Assembly: GCA_900547745.1 (NCBI GenBank)
Contig: URHT01000009.1
Span: forward strand, 1-52,086
Source: an uncultured Eubacteriales bacterium
GTDB lineage: Bacteria; Bacillota; Clostridia; Oscillospirales; Oscillospiraceae
Length of the DNA stretch: 52,086 nt
Direction of reading: 5' to 3'
The position numbers and the translations under genes were made by a program. This document shows positions 8,142 through 17,076 of the stretch, in pieces. The number at the start of each line of letters is the position of its first letter. Position 1 is the stretch's first letter. The notes under the pieces are model-generated. The model searched no databases. It was not told the origin of the DNA and worked only from the letters and a program-made list of their open reading frames with translations.

Positions 8142-8781
8142 TCCCTATCAGGTGCTGGGCGTGCCCAGCACCGCCACGGACGATGAAGTGAAGAAAGCCT
8201 ATCGTGATCTGGCGCGGAAATACCATCCCGACAACTATCACGACAACCCGCTGGCCGATCTGGCACAGGAGCGCATGAAGGAGATCAATGAGGCCTACGA
8301 GACGATCCAGAGCCAACGCAAGGCCGCCCGCAGCGGCAGCGGATACAGTAGCACGGCGGGATACGGCGGATACAATCCGGGATATAACACCGGGTATTCC
8401 TCAGCGGCCTACGGTGCCGGCACAGCACGGCTCCAGCGCGTCCGCATGGCCATTTCGCAGGGCAATTTGAATCTTGCCGAGGAGCTGCTGAACGCCCAGT
8501 CCGACCACGATGCGGAGTGGAACTTCCTCAAGGGTGTGATCTGCACCCGCCGGGGCTGGCTGGACGAGGCACGGCGGTATTACCAGACCGCCGTGCAGAT
8601 GGAGCCGGACAACGCGGAGTACCAGCGGGCACTGGATATGTCGGAGGGGCGGCAGAACGCCTACCGGCCCAACGGCTACGGCTCCGTCACCACCGGCAGC
8701 TGCGACAATACCGACTGTCTGCGGCTGTGCGGCATCAGCCTGTGCTGCAACGCGCTGGGCGTGCCTGTCTGCTTCTGCTGA
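8134..8781 (+). CDS. J-domain protein with a Cys-rich C-terminal tail
   Basis: 215 aa. The J domain (1-65) has the HPD motif in RKYHPDNYHDN that stimulates Hsp70 (DnaK) ATPase. A Gly/Tyr/Ser-rich linker follows (about 68-97), then a TPR-like helical hairpin region (about 100-170, with AEELLNAQSD and ARRYYQTAVQMEPDN). The tail after residue 187 holds seven Cys residues (CDNTDC, LRLCG, SLCC, VCFC). It lacks the DnaJ zinc fingers and C-terminal substrate domains, so it is a dedicated co-chaperone, likely for the DUF5685 protein encoded just before it. The tail may bind metal or a membrane. Confidence 0.8.
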   Translation: MRDPYQVLGVPSTATDDEVKKAYRDLARKYHPDNYHDNPLADLAQERMKEINEAYETIQSQRKAARSGSGYSSTAGYGGYNPGYNTGYSSAAYGAGTARLQRVRMAISQGNLNLAEELLNAQSDHDAEWNFLKGVICTRRGWLDEARRYYQTAVQMEPDNAEYQRALDMSEGRQNAYRPNGYGSVTTGSCDNTDCLRLCGISLCCNALGVPVCFC

Positions 8782-8786
8782 CAGTG

Positions 8787-8807
8787 GAGAGGGCGGCCTC
8801 TCTTTTT
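8787..8807 (+). terminator. Short Rho-independent terminator
   Basis: 6-bp stem (8787-8792 with 8797-8802), GCGG loop, five T. It separates the cdaA-to-J-protein operon from yicC. Confidence 0.65.
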
Positions 8808-8832
8808 CCAATAAAACGAAGGAGATGATCGA

Positions 8833-9711
8833 GTGGTCAAGAGTATGACCGGCTACGGACGGGCCCGCGAGATGCGCGGCGGCCGCGATATCACGGTGGA
8901 GGTGCGCTCCGTCAACAACCGCTATCTGGACTGCACCGTGAAGATGCCCCGCGCGTATATTTTTGCAGAAGATGCCATCAAGAGCCGTGTGCAGAAGGCG
9001 GTGTCCCGGGGCAAGGTGGACGTGTTCATCACCATCGACGCCACCGGCGCTGACGAAACGGTGGTATCCGTCAATGAGGCGCTGGCCCGCGGCTACTATG
9101 AGGCACTGACACGGCTGAAGGAGTCTTTCGGCTTGGAGGGAGCCATCACACCGGATATGCTGGCGAAGTTTCCCGATGTTCTGTCCGTCACCAAGGCGGA
9201 GGAGGATGTGGAGGCCATTGCCGCTGACATCTGCGCTGTGCTGGATGACGCGCTGACAGCCTACAACGAGATGCGGGCCGTGGAGGGGGCGAAGCTGGCC
9301 GAGGACGTGGGCAGCCGCGCCGACACCATCGAGGAGACGGTGGCCCGTGTGGAGCAGCGCTCGCCGGAGACGGTAGCGGCCTACCGCCAGCGGCTGGAGA
9401 CAAAGATGATGGAGGTCCTGCAGTCCGCCACCATCGACGAGTCCCGCATCCTCACCGAAGCGGCCATCTTCGCCGACAAGGTGGCGGTGGATGAGGAGAC
9501 GGTGCGCCTGCATAGCCACATGGCCCAGCTGCGCACCATGCTGGCCGGAGACATCCCCGTGGGCCGGAAGCTGGACTTTCTGGTGCAGGAGATCAACCGC
9601 GAATGCAATACCATCGGCTCCAAGTGCAACGACCTGGCCATCGCGCAGGACGTGGTGAACATGAAGGCCGAGGTGGAGAAGATCCGCGAGCAGATCCAGA
9701 ACATTGAGTGA
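8833..9711 (+). CDS. yicC: YicC family endoribonuclease
   Basis: 292 aa, GTG start with GAAGGAGA 8 nt upstream. It begins MVKSMTGYGRA and ends with the DUF1732 signature EINRECNTIGSKCNDLAIAQ and KIREQIQNIE. YicC proteins are metal-dependent ring-shaped endoribonucleases, implicated in small-RNA decay in E. coli. First gene of the run yicC-remA-gmk-rpoZ-priA that is conserved across Firmicutes. Full length. Confidence 0.92.
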   Translation: MVKSMTGYGRAREMRGGRDITVEVRSVNNRYLDCTVKMPRAYIFAEDAIKSRVQKAVSRGKVDVFITIDATGADETVVSVNEALARGYYEALTRLKESFGLEGAITPDMLAKFPDVLSVTKAEEDVEAIAADICAVLDDALTAYNEMRAVEGAKLAEDVGSRADTIEETVARVEQRSPETVAAYRQRLETKMMEVLQSATIDESRILTEAAIFADKVAVDEETVRLHSHMAQLRTMLAGDIPVGRKLDFLVQEINRECNTIGSKCNDLAIAQDVVNMKAEVEKIREQIQNIE

Positions 9712-9721
9712 GGGCCCGGCC

Positions 9722-9982
9722 ATGCAGCTTGTGAACATCGGCTTCGGCAGCCTGATCTCCGTGGAGCGGCTCATCGCCGTGGTGGCCCCCGACTCCGCGC
9801 CGGTGAAGCGTCTGGTACAGGAGGCACGGGATCGCGGCATGCTCATCGACGCCACCTTCGGACGCAAAACAGCGTCGGTGTTCATCATGGACAGCGACCA
9901 TGTGGTGCTCTCGGCGCTGAGCACGGAGAAAATGGCGCCCCGTCTGGGTCTGACGGTAAAGGATCTGACAGAGGAGGAATAG
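9722..9982 (+). CDS. remA: RemA/DUF370 DNA-binding regulator
   Basis: 86 aa. The whole length matches the DUF370 family (MQLVNIGFGSLISVERLIAVV; GRKTASVFIMDSDHVVLSAL). In Bacillus, RemA is a ring-forming DNA-binding activator of biofilm-matrix and osmoprotection genes; the clostridial role is less clear. ATG 9722 is chosen over an upstream TTG (9704) since the family starts MxLxNIGFG; the ribosome site is weak (GAGGG), and translation probably depends on coupling to yicC 10 nt upstream. Confidence 0.9.
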   Translation: MQLVNIGFGSLISVERLIAVVAPDSAPVKRLVQEARDRGMLIDATFGRKTASVFIMDSDHVVLSALSTEKMAPRLGLTVKDLTEEE

Positions 9983-9985
9983 GCT

Positions 9986-10594
9986 TTGAACAGGAAAGGC
10001 AAGACATTCATTATCTCCGGGCCCTCCGGCGTGGGGAAGAGCACCGTGCTCTGCGCGCTGTTTGAGGGGCGGGAGGATCTGTATTTTTCCGTGTCCGCCA
10101 CCACCCGCGCACCCCGGGAGGGAGAGCGGGACGGTGTGGACTACCACTTCATCCATGCGGATCGGTTCCGCAGCATGATCGAGGAGGACGCTTTTCTGGA
10201 GTATGCCGAGTATGTGGGCAACTTCTACGGCACCCCCAAGAAGTATGTGGACGAGGCCATGGAGCAGGGCCGGGACGTGATACTGGACATTGAGATCCAG
10301 GGCGCGGCGCAGGTCTGCGCCAAGCGGCCGGAGACGGTGCGCATCTTCATCGCACCCCCCAGCTGGGAGGAGCTGGAGCGCCGGCTCACCGCCCGCGGCA
10401 CCGATACCCCGGAGAAGGTGCAGAAACGTCTGCTCCGGGCACAGGTGGAACTGAAAAACGCCCGCGATTATAATTATTTCGTCATCAACGATACGGTGGA
10501 GCAAGCGGTGGAGGAGCTGCGCGCGATTCTGTGCGCAGAGCACTGCAAACCCGCCGAGCGTATGGAATACATTCTCAACGGAAAGGAAATGTGA
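9986..10594 (+). CDS. gmk: Guanylate kinase
   Basis: 202 aa. Phosphorylates GMP to GDP with ATP. P-loop GPSGVGKST near the N-terminus, then the GMP-binding block TTRAPREGERDGVDYHF and the lid region. TTG 9986 is taken as start: GAGGAGGAATAGG lies just upstream and no ATG is available before the P-loop. It follows remA by 3 nt and overlaps a possible GTG of rpoZ. Confidence 0.93.
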   Translation: MNRKGKTFIISGPSGVGKSTVLCALFEGREDLYFSVSATTRAPREGERDGVDYHFIHADRFRSMIEEDAFLEYAEYVGNFYGTPKKYVDEAMEQGRDVILDIEIQGAAQVCAKRPETVRIFIAPPSWEELERRLTARGTDTPEKVQKRLLRAQVELKNARDYNYFVINDTVEQAVEELRAILCAEHCKPAERMEYILNGKEM

Positions 10595-10599
10595 TCATT

Positions 10600-10812
10600 A
10601 TGATGCTGTATCCCGCTATGAACAAACTGACCGAGTACATCCCCAACCGCTACATGATGGTGAATGTGGTGGCGCGCCGCGCCCGCCAGATCGCCGCCGA
10701 GGCCGAGGCTAAAGGCGAGCATCTGGAGGAGAAGCCTGTGACTGAGGCCATCCGCGAGGTGGCCGATGGTAAGTTCGTGGCCAACCCCGTCATCGAGGAA
10801 GACAATATCTGA
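10600..10812 (+). CDS. rpoZ: RNA polymerase omega subunit
   Basis: 70 aa. MLYPAMNKLTEYIPNRYMMV, ARRARQIA and KPVTEAIREVADGK match omega, which helps beta-prime fold and join the RNA polymerase core. The start is ambiguous: ATG 10600, ATG 10603 or a GTG at 10591 overlapping the gmk stop; the family begins at MLYP, so an ATG is favoured. Located between gmk and priA as in Bacillus, although coaBC, usually between rpoZ and priA, is absent. Confidence 0.9.
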   Translation: MMLYPAMNKLTEYIPNRYMMVNVVARRARQIAAEAEAKGEHLEEKPVTEAIREVADGKFVANPVIEEDNI

Positions 10813-10813
10813 C

Positions 10814-13234
10814 ATGGCTGTGATCGCCAAGGCGGCTGTGCAGGCGGCGCCCTACGCCATCGACAGGGTGTACAGCTATCTGCTGCCCCGCGACATGGGG
10901 GCGCAGGTGGGCTGCCGTGTGCTGGTGCCCTTCGGCCGGGGCAACCGCCCCAGTGAGGCGGTGATTCTGGCGCTGAGCGAGGGTGTACCGGACAAGCCTT
11001 TGAAAACGGTGAGTGCGCTGCTGGACGAGGAGCCGGTGGTGTCGGACAGGGAGATACGGCTGGCGCTGTGGATGCGGCAGCGGTATTTCTGCACGTTTTA
11101 CGACGCGCTGCACACCATCCTCCCGGCGGCGGTGTGGTACCGCTACCGGGAGACGTGGCATCTGGCGAAGGATGTGCTGCCGGAGACGCTGCCTGTAAAG
11201 GAAGCGGCGGTGTGCCGCCTTTTGCAGGACGGACCCATGGAGACGGATGCCCTGAAGCAGGCCCTTGGCGACGATACGGCACTGCTGCTGCGGCGCATGG
11301 AGAAGGTGGGGACGCTCCGCCGCGAGACGGAGTCCCGCCGCAAGGTGCGGGACAGAGTAGACCTGTTCGTGAAGCTGGCCGTACCGGCGGAGCAGGCGCT
11401 GGAGCAGGTGTCCAGGACCGCCCGCCGCCAGCGGGAGATCGTGGCGTTTCTGGCTCAGAACGGCGAGACATCGCTGCACGATCTGTGTTATTTTACCGGC
11501 GCGTCCCGCAAGACCGTGGAGCTGCTGGTGCAGCTCGGCGCGGTAGCCCTGCGGGAGCAGGAAGCGTACCGAATCACGGAAAAGCAGTATGCTGTAAAGC
11601 CTATTCCCATTACACTGAATGACGAGCAGCAGCAGGTATACGAGGAGATTTTGCAGCAGGCGCTGTCCGGAAAGGCCGGCGTCACGCTGCTGCAGGGCGT
11701 TACCGGCAGCGGCAAAACGCTGGTCTATATCCGGCTGGCGCAGGAGCTGCTGCACCGGGGCAAATCCGTGATGCTCCTGGTGCCGGAAATCGCGCTGACG
11801 CCCCAGATGATGGCTCGGTTCACCGCTTATTTCGGCGATGAGGTGGCGTTGCTGCACAGCGGTCTGCGCCTGACGGAGCGATACGACCAGTTCAAACGCA
11901 TCCGCCGGGGCGAGGCCCGCATCGTGCTGGGCACCCGTTCGGCGGTGTTCGCGCCCCTGCGGGACATCGGACTCATCGTCATGGACGAGGAGCAGGAAAG
12001 CTCCTACGAATCAGAGACGGCGCCCTGCTACCACGCCCGGGACATCGCCAAGTACCGCTGTATGCAGGAGGGGGCAAGGCTCCTTCTGGGCTCCGCCACC
12101 CCCACAGTGGAGACGGCCTACTGGGCGGAGAAGGGCGACTATCAGCGGGCGCTGCTGCGGCGGCGCTACAACCGGCAGGCGCTGCCCACGGTGATTCTGG
12201 CCGATCTGCGGCAGGAGCTGCTGGAGGGACGGAACGGCATCATCAGCCGCCCGCTCTATGAGGAATTACAGAAAAATCTGGACGCCGGGGAGCAGAGCAT
12301 TCTGTTTCTGAACCGGCGGGGCAGCAGCCGCCAGCTGCTGTGCCCCCAGTGCACCTACGTCCCCAAATGCCCCCGGTGCAGCGTGTATCTGACGTACCAC
12401 AGCGCCAACGGGCGGCTGATGTGCCACTACTGCGGCTACTCCGAAAAAGCGCCGGAGACATGCCCCGAATGCGGCGGGCAGTTCAAGCACATCGGCGTGG
12501 GCACCCAGCGGGTGGAGGAGGAGCTGCGCAGCATCTTCCCCGGCACGCCGCTGCTGCGGATGGATGCGGACACGGTGTCTGCGGGGCACGAGGCCATCCT
12601 GCGGGAGTTCGAGGAAAAGCATGTGCCGATCCTGCTGGGCACCCAGATGGTGGCCAAGGGGCTGGATTTTGAAAATGTGACGCTGGTGGGCGTTCTGGGG
12701 GCGGACACGTCCCTGTATGTGGATCACTACCGGGCGGCGGAGCGCACCTTCAACCTGCTGACGCAGGTCATCGGCCGGGCAGGCCGGGGCAGCAAGGCCG
12801 GACGGGCGGTGATCCAGACCTACACGCCCCAGAACGACGTGATACAGGCGGCGGCTCAGCAGGATTACCAGCGATTCTACGACGCGGAGATCCAGCTGCG
12901 GAGGCTGCGGCGCGACCCGCCCTTTTCCGACCAGTTCACCGTGACGGTGACGGGGCAGGAGGAGGACGCCGTGCGGCAGGCCATCGCCCTGCTGACCCGC
13001 AGCCTGCGGCAGGCGGCGCAGCAGCCGCCGTACAGCGCCATGGAGCTGCAGGTTCTGGGCCCCGCGCCGGCATCGGTGGTGAAGGTCAACGGCAGCTACC
13101 GCTACCGCACCATGGTGCTGGGCCGCAATGACCGGCAGCTGCGGCAGTTGCTGGCTGCTTTCATGCGGGAATTCGCGCAGCGCGGTGAGAACCGCCGTCT
13201 GCACATCTATACCGACTGCAATCTGATGGATTGA
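10814..13234 (+). CDS. priA: Primosomal replication restart helicase PriA
   Basis: 806 aa. N-terminal 3'-end-binding and winged-helix domains (about 1-270), then the helicase core with Walker A GVTGSGKT (about 298) and Walker B DEEQ. The Cys-rich zinc insertion (CPQCTYVPKCPRC, CHYC and CPEC) follows, then a second RecA lobe with TQMVAKGLDFENVTLVG and IGRAGRG. Reloads the replisome at stalled forks. ATG 10814 starts one base after the rpoZ stop; in-frame extension upstream would run into rpoZ and is rejected. Confidence 0.95.
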   Translation: MAVIAKAAVQAAPYAIDRVYSYLLPRDMGAQVGCRVLVPFGRGNRPSEAVILALSEGVPDKPLKTVSALLDEEPVVSDREIRLALWMRQRYFCTFYDALHTILPAAVWYRYRETWHLAKDVLPETLPVKEAAVCRLLQDGPMETDALKQALGDDTALLLRRMEKVGTLRRETESRRKVRDRVDLFVKLAVPAEQALEQVSRTARRQREIVAFLAQNGETSLHDLCYFTGASRKTVELLVQLGAVALREQEAYRITEKQYAVKPIPITLNDEQQQVYEEILQQALSGKAGVTLLQGVTGSGKTLVYIRLAQELLHRGKSVMLLVPEIALTPQMMARFTAYFGDEVALLHSGLRLTERYDQFKRIRRGEARIVLGTRSAVFAPLRDIGLIVMDEEQESSYESETAPCYHARDIAKYRCMQEGARLLLGSATPTVETAYWAEKGDYQRALLRRRYNRQALPTVILADLRQELLEGRNGIISRPLYEELQKNLDAGEQSILFLNRRGSSRQLLCPQCTYVPKCPRCSVYLTYHSANGRLMCHYCGYSEKAPETCPECGGQFKHIGVGTQRVEEELRSIFPGTPLLRMDADTVSAGHEAILREFEEKHVPILLGTQMVAKGLDFENVTLVGVLGADTSLYVDHYRAAERTFNLLTQVIGRAGRGSKAGRAVIQTYTPQNDVIQAAAQQDYQRFYDAEIQLRRLRRDPPFSDQFTVTVTGQEEDAVRQAIALLTRSLRQAAQQPPYSAMELQVLGPAPASVVKVNGSYRYRTMVLGRNDRQLRQLLAAFMREFAQRGENRRLHIYTDCNLMD

Positions 13235-13258
13235 ATCTGAGAAAACGAGGTACGAACA

Positions 13259-13771
13259 ATGGCGTTAAGGAAGATAGCTTTACAGGGAGAGCCCTGTCTG
13301 ACCAAGGTATGCCGTCCGGTGACGGACTTCAACGGACGGCTGCACACGCTGCTGGACGATCTGGCGGACACGCTGGCCGATTCCGGCGGCGTGGGGCTGG
13401 CCGCACCGCAGGTAGGTGTGCTGCGCCGGGTGTGCGTGGTGCTGGACGAGGAGGATCAGCTCATCGAACTGGTAAATCCGGAAATCATCCGCACTGAGGG
13501 TGAGCAGACCGGTCTGGAGGGCTGTCTCAGCGTTCCCGGGAAATACGGCGAGGTCACGCGGCCGGAGATCGTCCGCGTCCGCGCACAGGATCGGGACGGC
13601 AACTGGTTCGAGGTGGAGGACGAGGGTCTGACCGCCCGCTGCTTCTGCCATGAGATCGAGCACCTGGACGGCCACCTGTTCGTGGAGCACACTGACCACC
13701 TGCTGACCGAGGAGGAGCTGGAGGAGTACATCCGCCGCGCCGAGGCGGAGAATGGAGACGAGGACGAATGA
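13259..13771 (+). CDS. def: Peptide deformylase
   Basis: 170 aa. Removes the formyl group from nascent proteins. The three motifs are GVGLAAPQ, EGCLSVPG and CHEIEHLDG, with the metal ligands Cys (motif 2) and two His (motif 3). The acidic C-terminal tail (AEAENGDEDE) is longer than usual. The stop overlaps the fmt start by 4 nt, so the deformylase and the formyltransferase that makes its substrate are coupled. Confidence 0.95.
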   Translation: MALRKIALQGEPCLTKVCRPVTDFNGRLHTLLDDLADTLADSGGVGLAAPQVGVLRRVCVVLDEEDQLIELVNPEIIRTEGEQTGLEGCLSVPGKYGEVTRPEIVRVRAQDRDGNWFEVEDEGLTARCFCHEIEHLDGHLFVEHTDHLLTEEELEEYIRRAEAENGDEDE

Positions 13772-14688
13772 GGATACTGTTCATGGGTACGCCCGACTTT
13801 GCCGTGGCGTCCCTGAAACGGCTGGTGGAGGACGGGCACGACGTGTGCGGCGTGTTCACCCAGCCGGATAAGCCCAAGAACCGGGGCCATAAGATGGCGT
13901 TTTCTCCTGTGAAGGAATATGCCTTGACAGTTGCTCTGCCGGTATACCAGCCGATGAAGATGCGGGATGGCGAGGCGTTGCGCATCGTGCGGGAGTTGGC
14001 ACCTGAATTGATCGTGGTGGCAGCCTATGGCAGGATCCTGCCGGAGGACATCCTCAGCACGCCGGCTTACGGCTCTATCAACGTACACTCCTCCGTCCTG
14101 CCGAAGTACCGGGGCGCGGCGCCCATCAATTGGGCTATTCTCAACGGGGACAGCGTCACCGGCGTTACCATCATGTATATGGCCAAGGAGCTGGACGCCG
14201 GGGATGTGATCCTCTGCCGCAAGACGGCCATTGACCCTGACGAGGACGCTCAGACACTCACTGCCCGTCTGGCGGCGCTGGGTGCGGACGCGCTGGCCGA
14301 GGCGGTGGAGCAGCTGCAAAGCGGTACCGCCGTCCGGACGCCGCAGGATCACAGTGCCTACACCTACGCGCCCATGCTGGATCGCAGTCTGTCGCCCATG
14401 GACTTCACCAGAAGCGCCCGGCATCTGCACGATCAGGTACGGGGACTCGTCCCGTGGCCCTGCGCGTCCATGACGCTGGATGGAAAGACCGTGAAGGTCT
14501 ACCGCACCGCTGTGGGCGGCGAGACGGCGCTGGCTGCTGGGAAGATCGCCGAGGCCGGGAAGCAGGGTCTTGCCGTCGCCTGCGGCGACGGACGGCTGCT
14601 GCGCATTCTGGAGCTGCAGGCCGAGGGCGGCAAGCGTATGGCGGCGGCGGACTATCTGCGGGGCCATCCCGTGCAGGTGGACGCATGA
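13768..14688 (+). CDS. fmt: Methionyl-tRNA formyltransferase
   Basis: 306 aa. Formylates initiator Met-tRNA with 10-formyl-THF. N-terminal Rossmann domain (MRILFMGTPDFAV) with the folate-binding SVLPKYRGAAPINWAI block containing the catalytic HSS region, then the C-terminal OB-like tRNA-binding domain. 4-nt overlaps at both ends (def, rsmB). Confidence 0.95.
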   Translation: MRILFMGTPDFAVASLKRLVEDGHDVCGVFTQPDKPKNRGHKMAFSPVKEYALTVALPVYQPMKMRDGEALRIVRELAPELIVVAAYGRILPEDILSTPAYGSINVHSSVLPKYRGAAPINWAILNGDSVTGVTIMYMAKELDAGDVILCRKTAIDPDEDAQTLTARLAALGADALAEAVEQLQSGTAVRTPQDHSAYTYAPMLDRSLSPMDFTRSARHLHDQVRGLVPWPCASMTLDGKTVKVYRTAVGGETALAAGKIAEAGKQGLAVACGDGRLLRILELQAEGGKRMAAADYLRGHPVQVDA

Positions 14689-16022
14689 GCGATATGCGGC
14701 GGACAGGCGCACGGGACACGGCGCTGGAGGTGCTGATGCAGGTCAGCCGCGCCAATGCGTGGTCGGACGGCAGTTTGAAGCGCACCATTGTGAAAAACGG
14801 ACTGGACAGCCGGGAGGCGGCGCTCTGCACGCGCCTTGCCTATGGCGTCATCCAGAACCGGGGCCTGCTGGACTACTATATCGGCTGCTGGTGCAGCCAG
14901 AAGCCCCACCGGCTGGAGCCGGTGATCCTGAACATCCTGCGCATCGGCGGCTACCAGATCCTTTTCATGGACAAGATCCCCCACCGCGCCGCCGTCAATG
15001 AGGCGGTGGAGATGACCAAACGCTGGGGCCGTCCCAAGGCTGCCGGTATGGTCAACGCGGTGCTGCGGAAGTTTGTGGCCAACTGGATGGATATGCCGGC
15101 GCTGCCTCAGGGCACCACGGCGGACTATCTGTCCGTGCGGTACAGCCATCCCAAGTGGCTGGTACGCCGCCTGATCGACGTGATCGGGGCGGAGGAGACG
15201 GAGGACTACCTCCGGATGAACAACGAGATCGTGCCCACCACCATCCAGACCAATACGCTGCAATGTACGGCGGAGGAGCTGGAGAAGGAGCTGCGCACCG
15301 CCGGTGTGACGGTGCGTGCCCACCCATGGCTGGCGGGCTGCTTTGAGGTATCCGCCACCGGCGATCTGGAGCGTCTGCCCGCCTTTACGGAGGGACACTT
15401 CACCGTGCAGGATGCCGCTGCCCGTCTGGTGGCAACGGTAGCCGCACCAGGCGAGACGGACCGGGTGCTGGACGTCTGCGCCGCGCCGGGCGGCAAATCC
15501 TTTGCGCTTGCCATCGATATGAAGGATCGGGGCGATATCCTGTCCTGCGACGTACACCCCCATAAGCTGTCGCTCATCGAGAAGGGCGCGGCACGGCTTG
15601 GCATCCGCTCCATTCGGACGGCACTGGCCGACGGGCGGGAGCGTCATGCGGCGTGGGAAAGCGCCGCTGATCTGGTGGTGGCCGACGTACCCTGCTCGGG
15701 TCTCGGCATCATCCGCAAGAAGCCGGATATCCGCTACAAAGACCCTAAGGAGCTGGCGGAGCTGCCGGCCATCCAGAGCGCCATTCTGAACAATGCCGCC
15801 GCGTATGTGCGCCCCGGCGGCGTGCTGGTGTATTCCACCTGCACGGTGCTGCCGGAGGAGAACGAGGGTGTTACCTCGGCGTTTCTGGACACCCACCCGG
15901 ACTTTGTGATGGAGCCGTTTTCCCTGCCGCACCCCATCGGCAGCTGCTGCGGACAGCTGACGCTGTGGCCGCAGCGCTGGGGCACGGACGGCTTCTACAT
16001 CTGCCGGATGCGCAGAAAATAA
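14685..16022 (+). CDS. rsmB: 16S rRNA m5C967 methyltransferase
   Basis: 445 aa. NusB-like RNA-binding N-terminal domain (about 1-140), then an SAM-dependent methyltransferase domain with motif I VLDVCAAPGGKS, the catalytic PC motif in ADVPCSGLGIIRKKPDI and the second Cys in YSTCTVLPEENE. ATG 14685 overlaps the fmt stop by 4 nt and begins the conserved RDTALEVL block; in-frame starts inside fmt are rejected. Confidence 0.93.
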   Translation: MSDMRRTGARDTALEVLMQVSRANAWSDGSLKRTIVKNGLDSREAALCTRLAYGVIQNRGLLDYYIGCWCSQKPHRLEPVILNILRIGGYQILFMDKIPHRAAVNEAVEMTKRWGRPKAAGMVNAVLRKFVANWMDMPALPQGTTADYLSVRYSHPKWLVRRLIDVIGAEETEDYLRMNNEIVPTTIQTNTLQCTAEELEKELRTAGVTVRAHPWLAGCFEVSATGDLERLPAFTEGHFTVQDAAARLVATVAAPGETDRVLDVCAAPGGKSFALAIDMKDRGDILSCDVHPHKLSLIEKGAARLGIRSIRTALADGRERHAAWESAADLVVADVPCSGLGIIRKKPDIRYKDPKELAELPAIQSAILNNAAAYVRPGGVLVYSTCTVLPEENEGVTSAFLDTHPDFVMEPFSLPHPIGSCCGQLTLWPQRWGTDGFYICRMRRK

Positions 16023-16035
16023 GCGAGGAGTCTTT

Positions 16036-17076
16036 ATGACTGATATCAAATCCATGACCCAGCAGGAGCTCTCCCTGTTTTTCAAGGAACTGGGGGAGCC
16101 GGCGTTCCGCGCCAAGCAGGCCTTTACATGGCTGCACCGGGGCGCCGTCTCCTTCGAGGACATGACCAATCTATCCAAACCGCTGCGGGAAAAGCTGGCG
16201 GCGCAGTGCTTTATCACCGCCCCTGTGGTGGCCCGCAAGCAGGAGTCCCGGCTGGACGGCACCATCAAGTACCTGTGGGAGCTGTCGGACGGCAACTGCA
16301 TCGAGACGGTACTGATGCAGTACCACCATGGCAACACGGTGTGCATTTCGTCTCAGGTGGGCTGTCGCATGGGCTGCGCCTTCTGTGCCAGCACCATCGC
16401 CGGCAAGGTGCGGGATCTGCGGCCCTCGGAGATGCTGGATCAGGTGCTGTTTACCCAGCTGGATTCCGGCCGGGAGATATCCAACATCGTGCTCATGGGC
16501 ATCGGCGAGCCGCTGGACAATATGGACAATGTGCTGCGCTTTCTGGAACTGGTGAACCATCCGGACGGCCTGCATATTGGCATGCGGCACATCAGTCTGT
16601 CCACCTGCGGCGTGGTGCCGGGCATTGATGCGCTGGCGGAAAAGCAGCTGCAATTGACGCTGTCTGTGTCGCTCCACGCACCGGACAGCGAGACGCGCAG
16701 CCGCATCATGCCGGTAAACCGCGCCTACGACGTGGAGCGGCTTTTCGACGCCTGCCACCGCTACTTTGAAAAGACGGGGCGGCGTATCAGCTTTGAGTAC
16801 GCCATGATCGACGGCGTCAATGACAATGACTGGCAGGCTGACCTCATCGCCAAAAAGCTGCGGGGCATGCCGGGCCATGTAAACCTTATCCCGCTGAACG
16901 ACGTGGTGGAGAGCCCGTACAAGCCCAGCCGCCGTGTGGCCGCGTTCCAGAAGCGTCTGGAATCTCACGGTATCACCGCCACGGTGCGGCGCAGTCTGGG
17001 CGGCGACATCGACGCCTCCTGCGGCCAGCTGCGGCGCAAGGCTATGGAGGAGCAAGGAAGGAGCAGCCTGTCATGA
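16036..17076 (+). CDS. rlmN: 23S rRNA (A2503)/tRNA (A37) C2-methyltransferase RlmN
   Basis: 346 aa radical SAM enzyme. The 4Fe-4S cluster Cys are C110, C114 and C117 in GCRMGCAFCAST. C329 in SCGQLRRK corresponds to the Cys that is resolved by the mono-methylated Cys mechanism. The second catalytic Cys lies in STCGVVPG. RBS AGCGAGGAG precedes ATG 16036. Methylates A2503 near the peptidyl-transferase exit. Overlaps stp by 4 nt. Confidence 0.94.
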   Translation: MTDIKSMTQQELSLFFKELGEPAFRAKQAFTWLHRGAVSFEDMTNLSKPLREKLAAQCFITAPVVARKQESRLDGTIKYLWELSDGNCIETVLMQYHHGNTVCISSQVGCRMGCAFCASTIAGKVRDLRPSEMLDQVLFTQLDSGREISNIVLMGIGEPLDNMDNVLRFLELVNHPDGLHIGMRHISLSTCGVVPGIDALAEKQLQLTLSVSLHAPDSETRSRIMPVNRAYDVERLFDACHRYFEKTGRRISFEYAMIDGVNDNDWQADLIAKKLRGMPGHVNLIPLNDVVESPYKPSRRVAAFQKRLESHGITATVRRSLGGDIDASCGQLRRKAMEEQGRSSLS

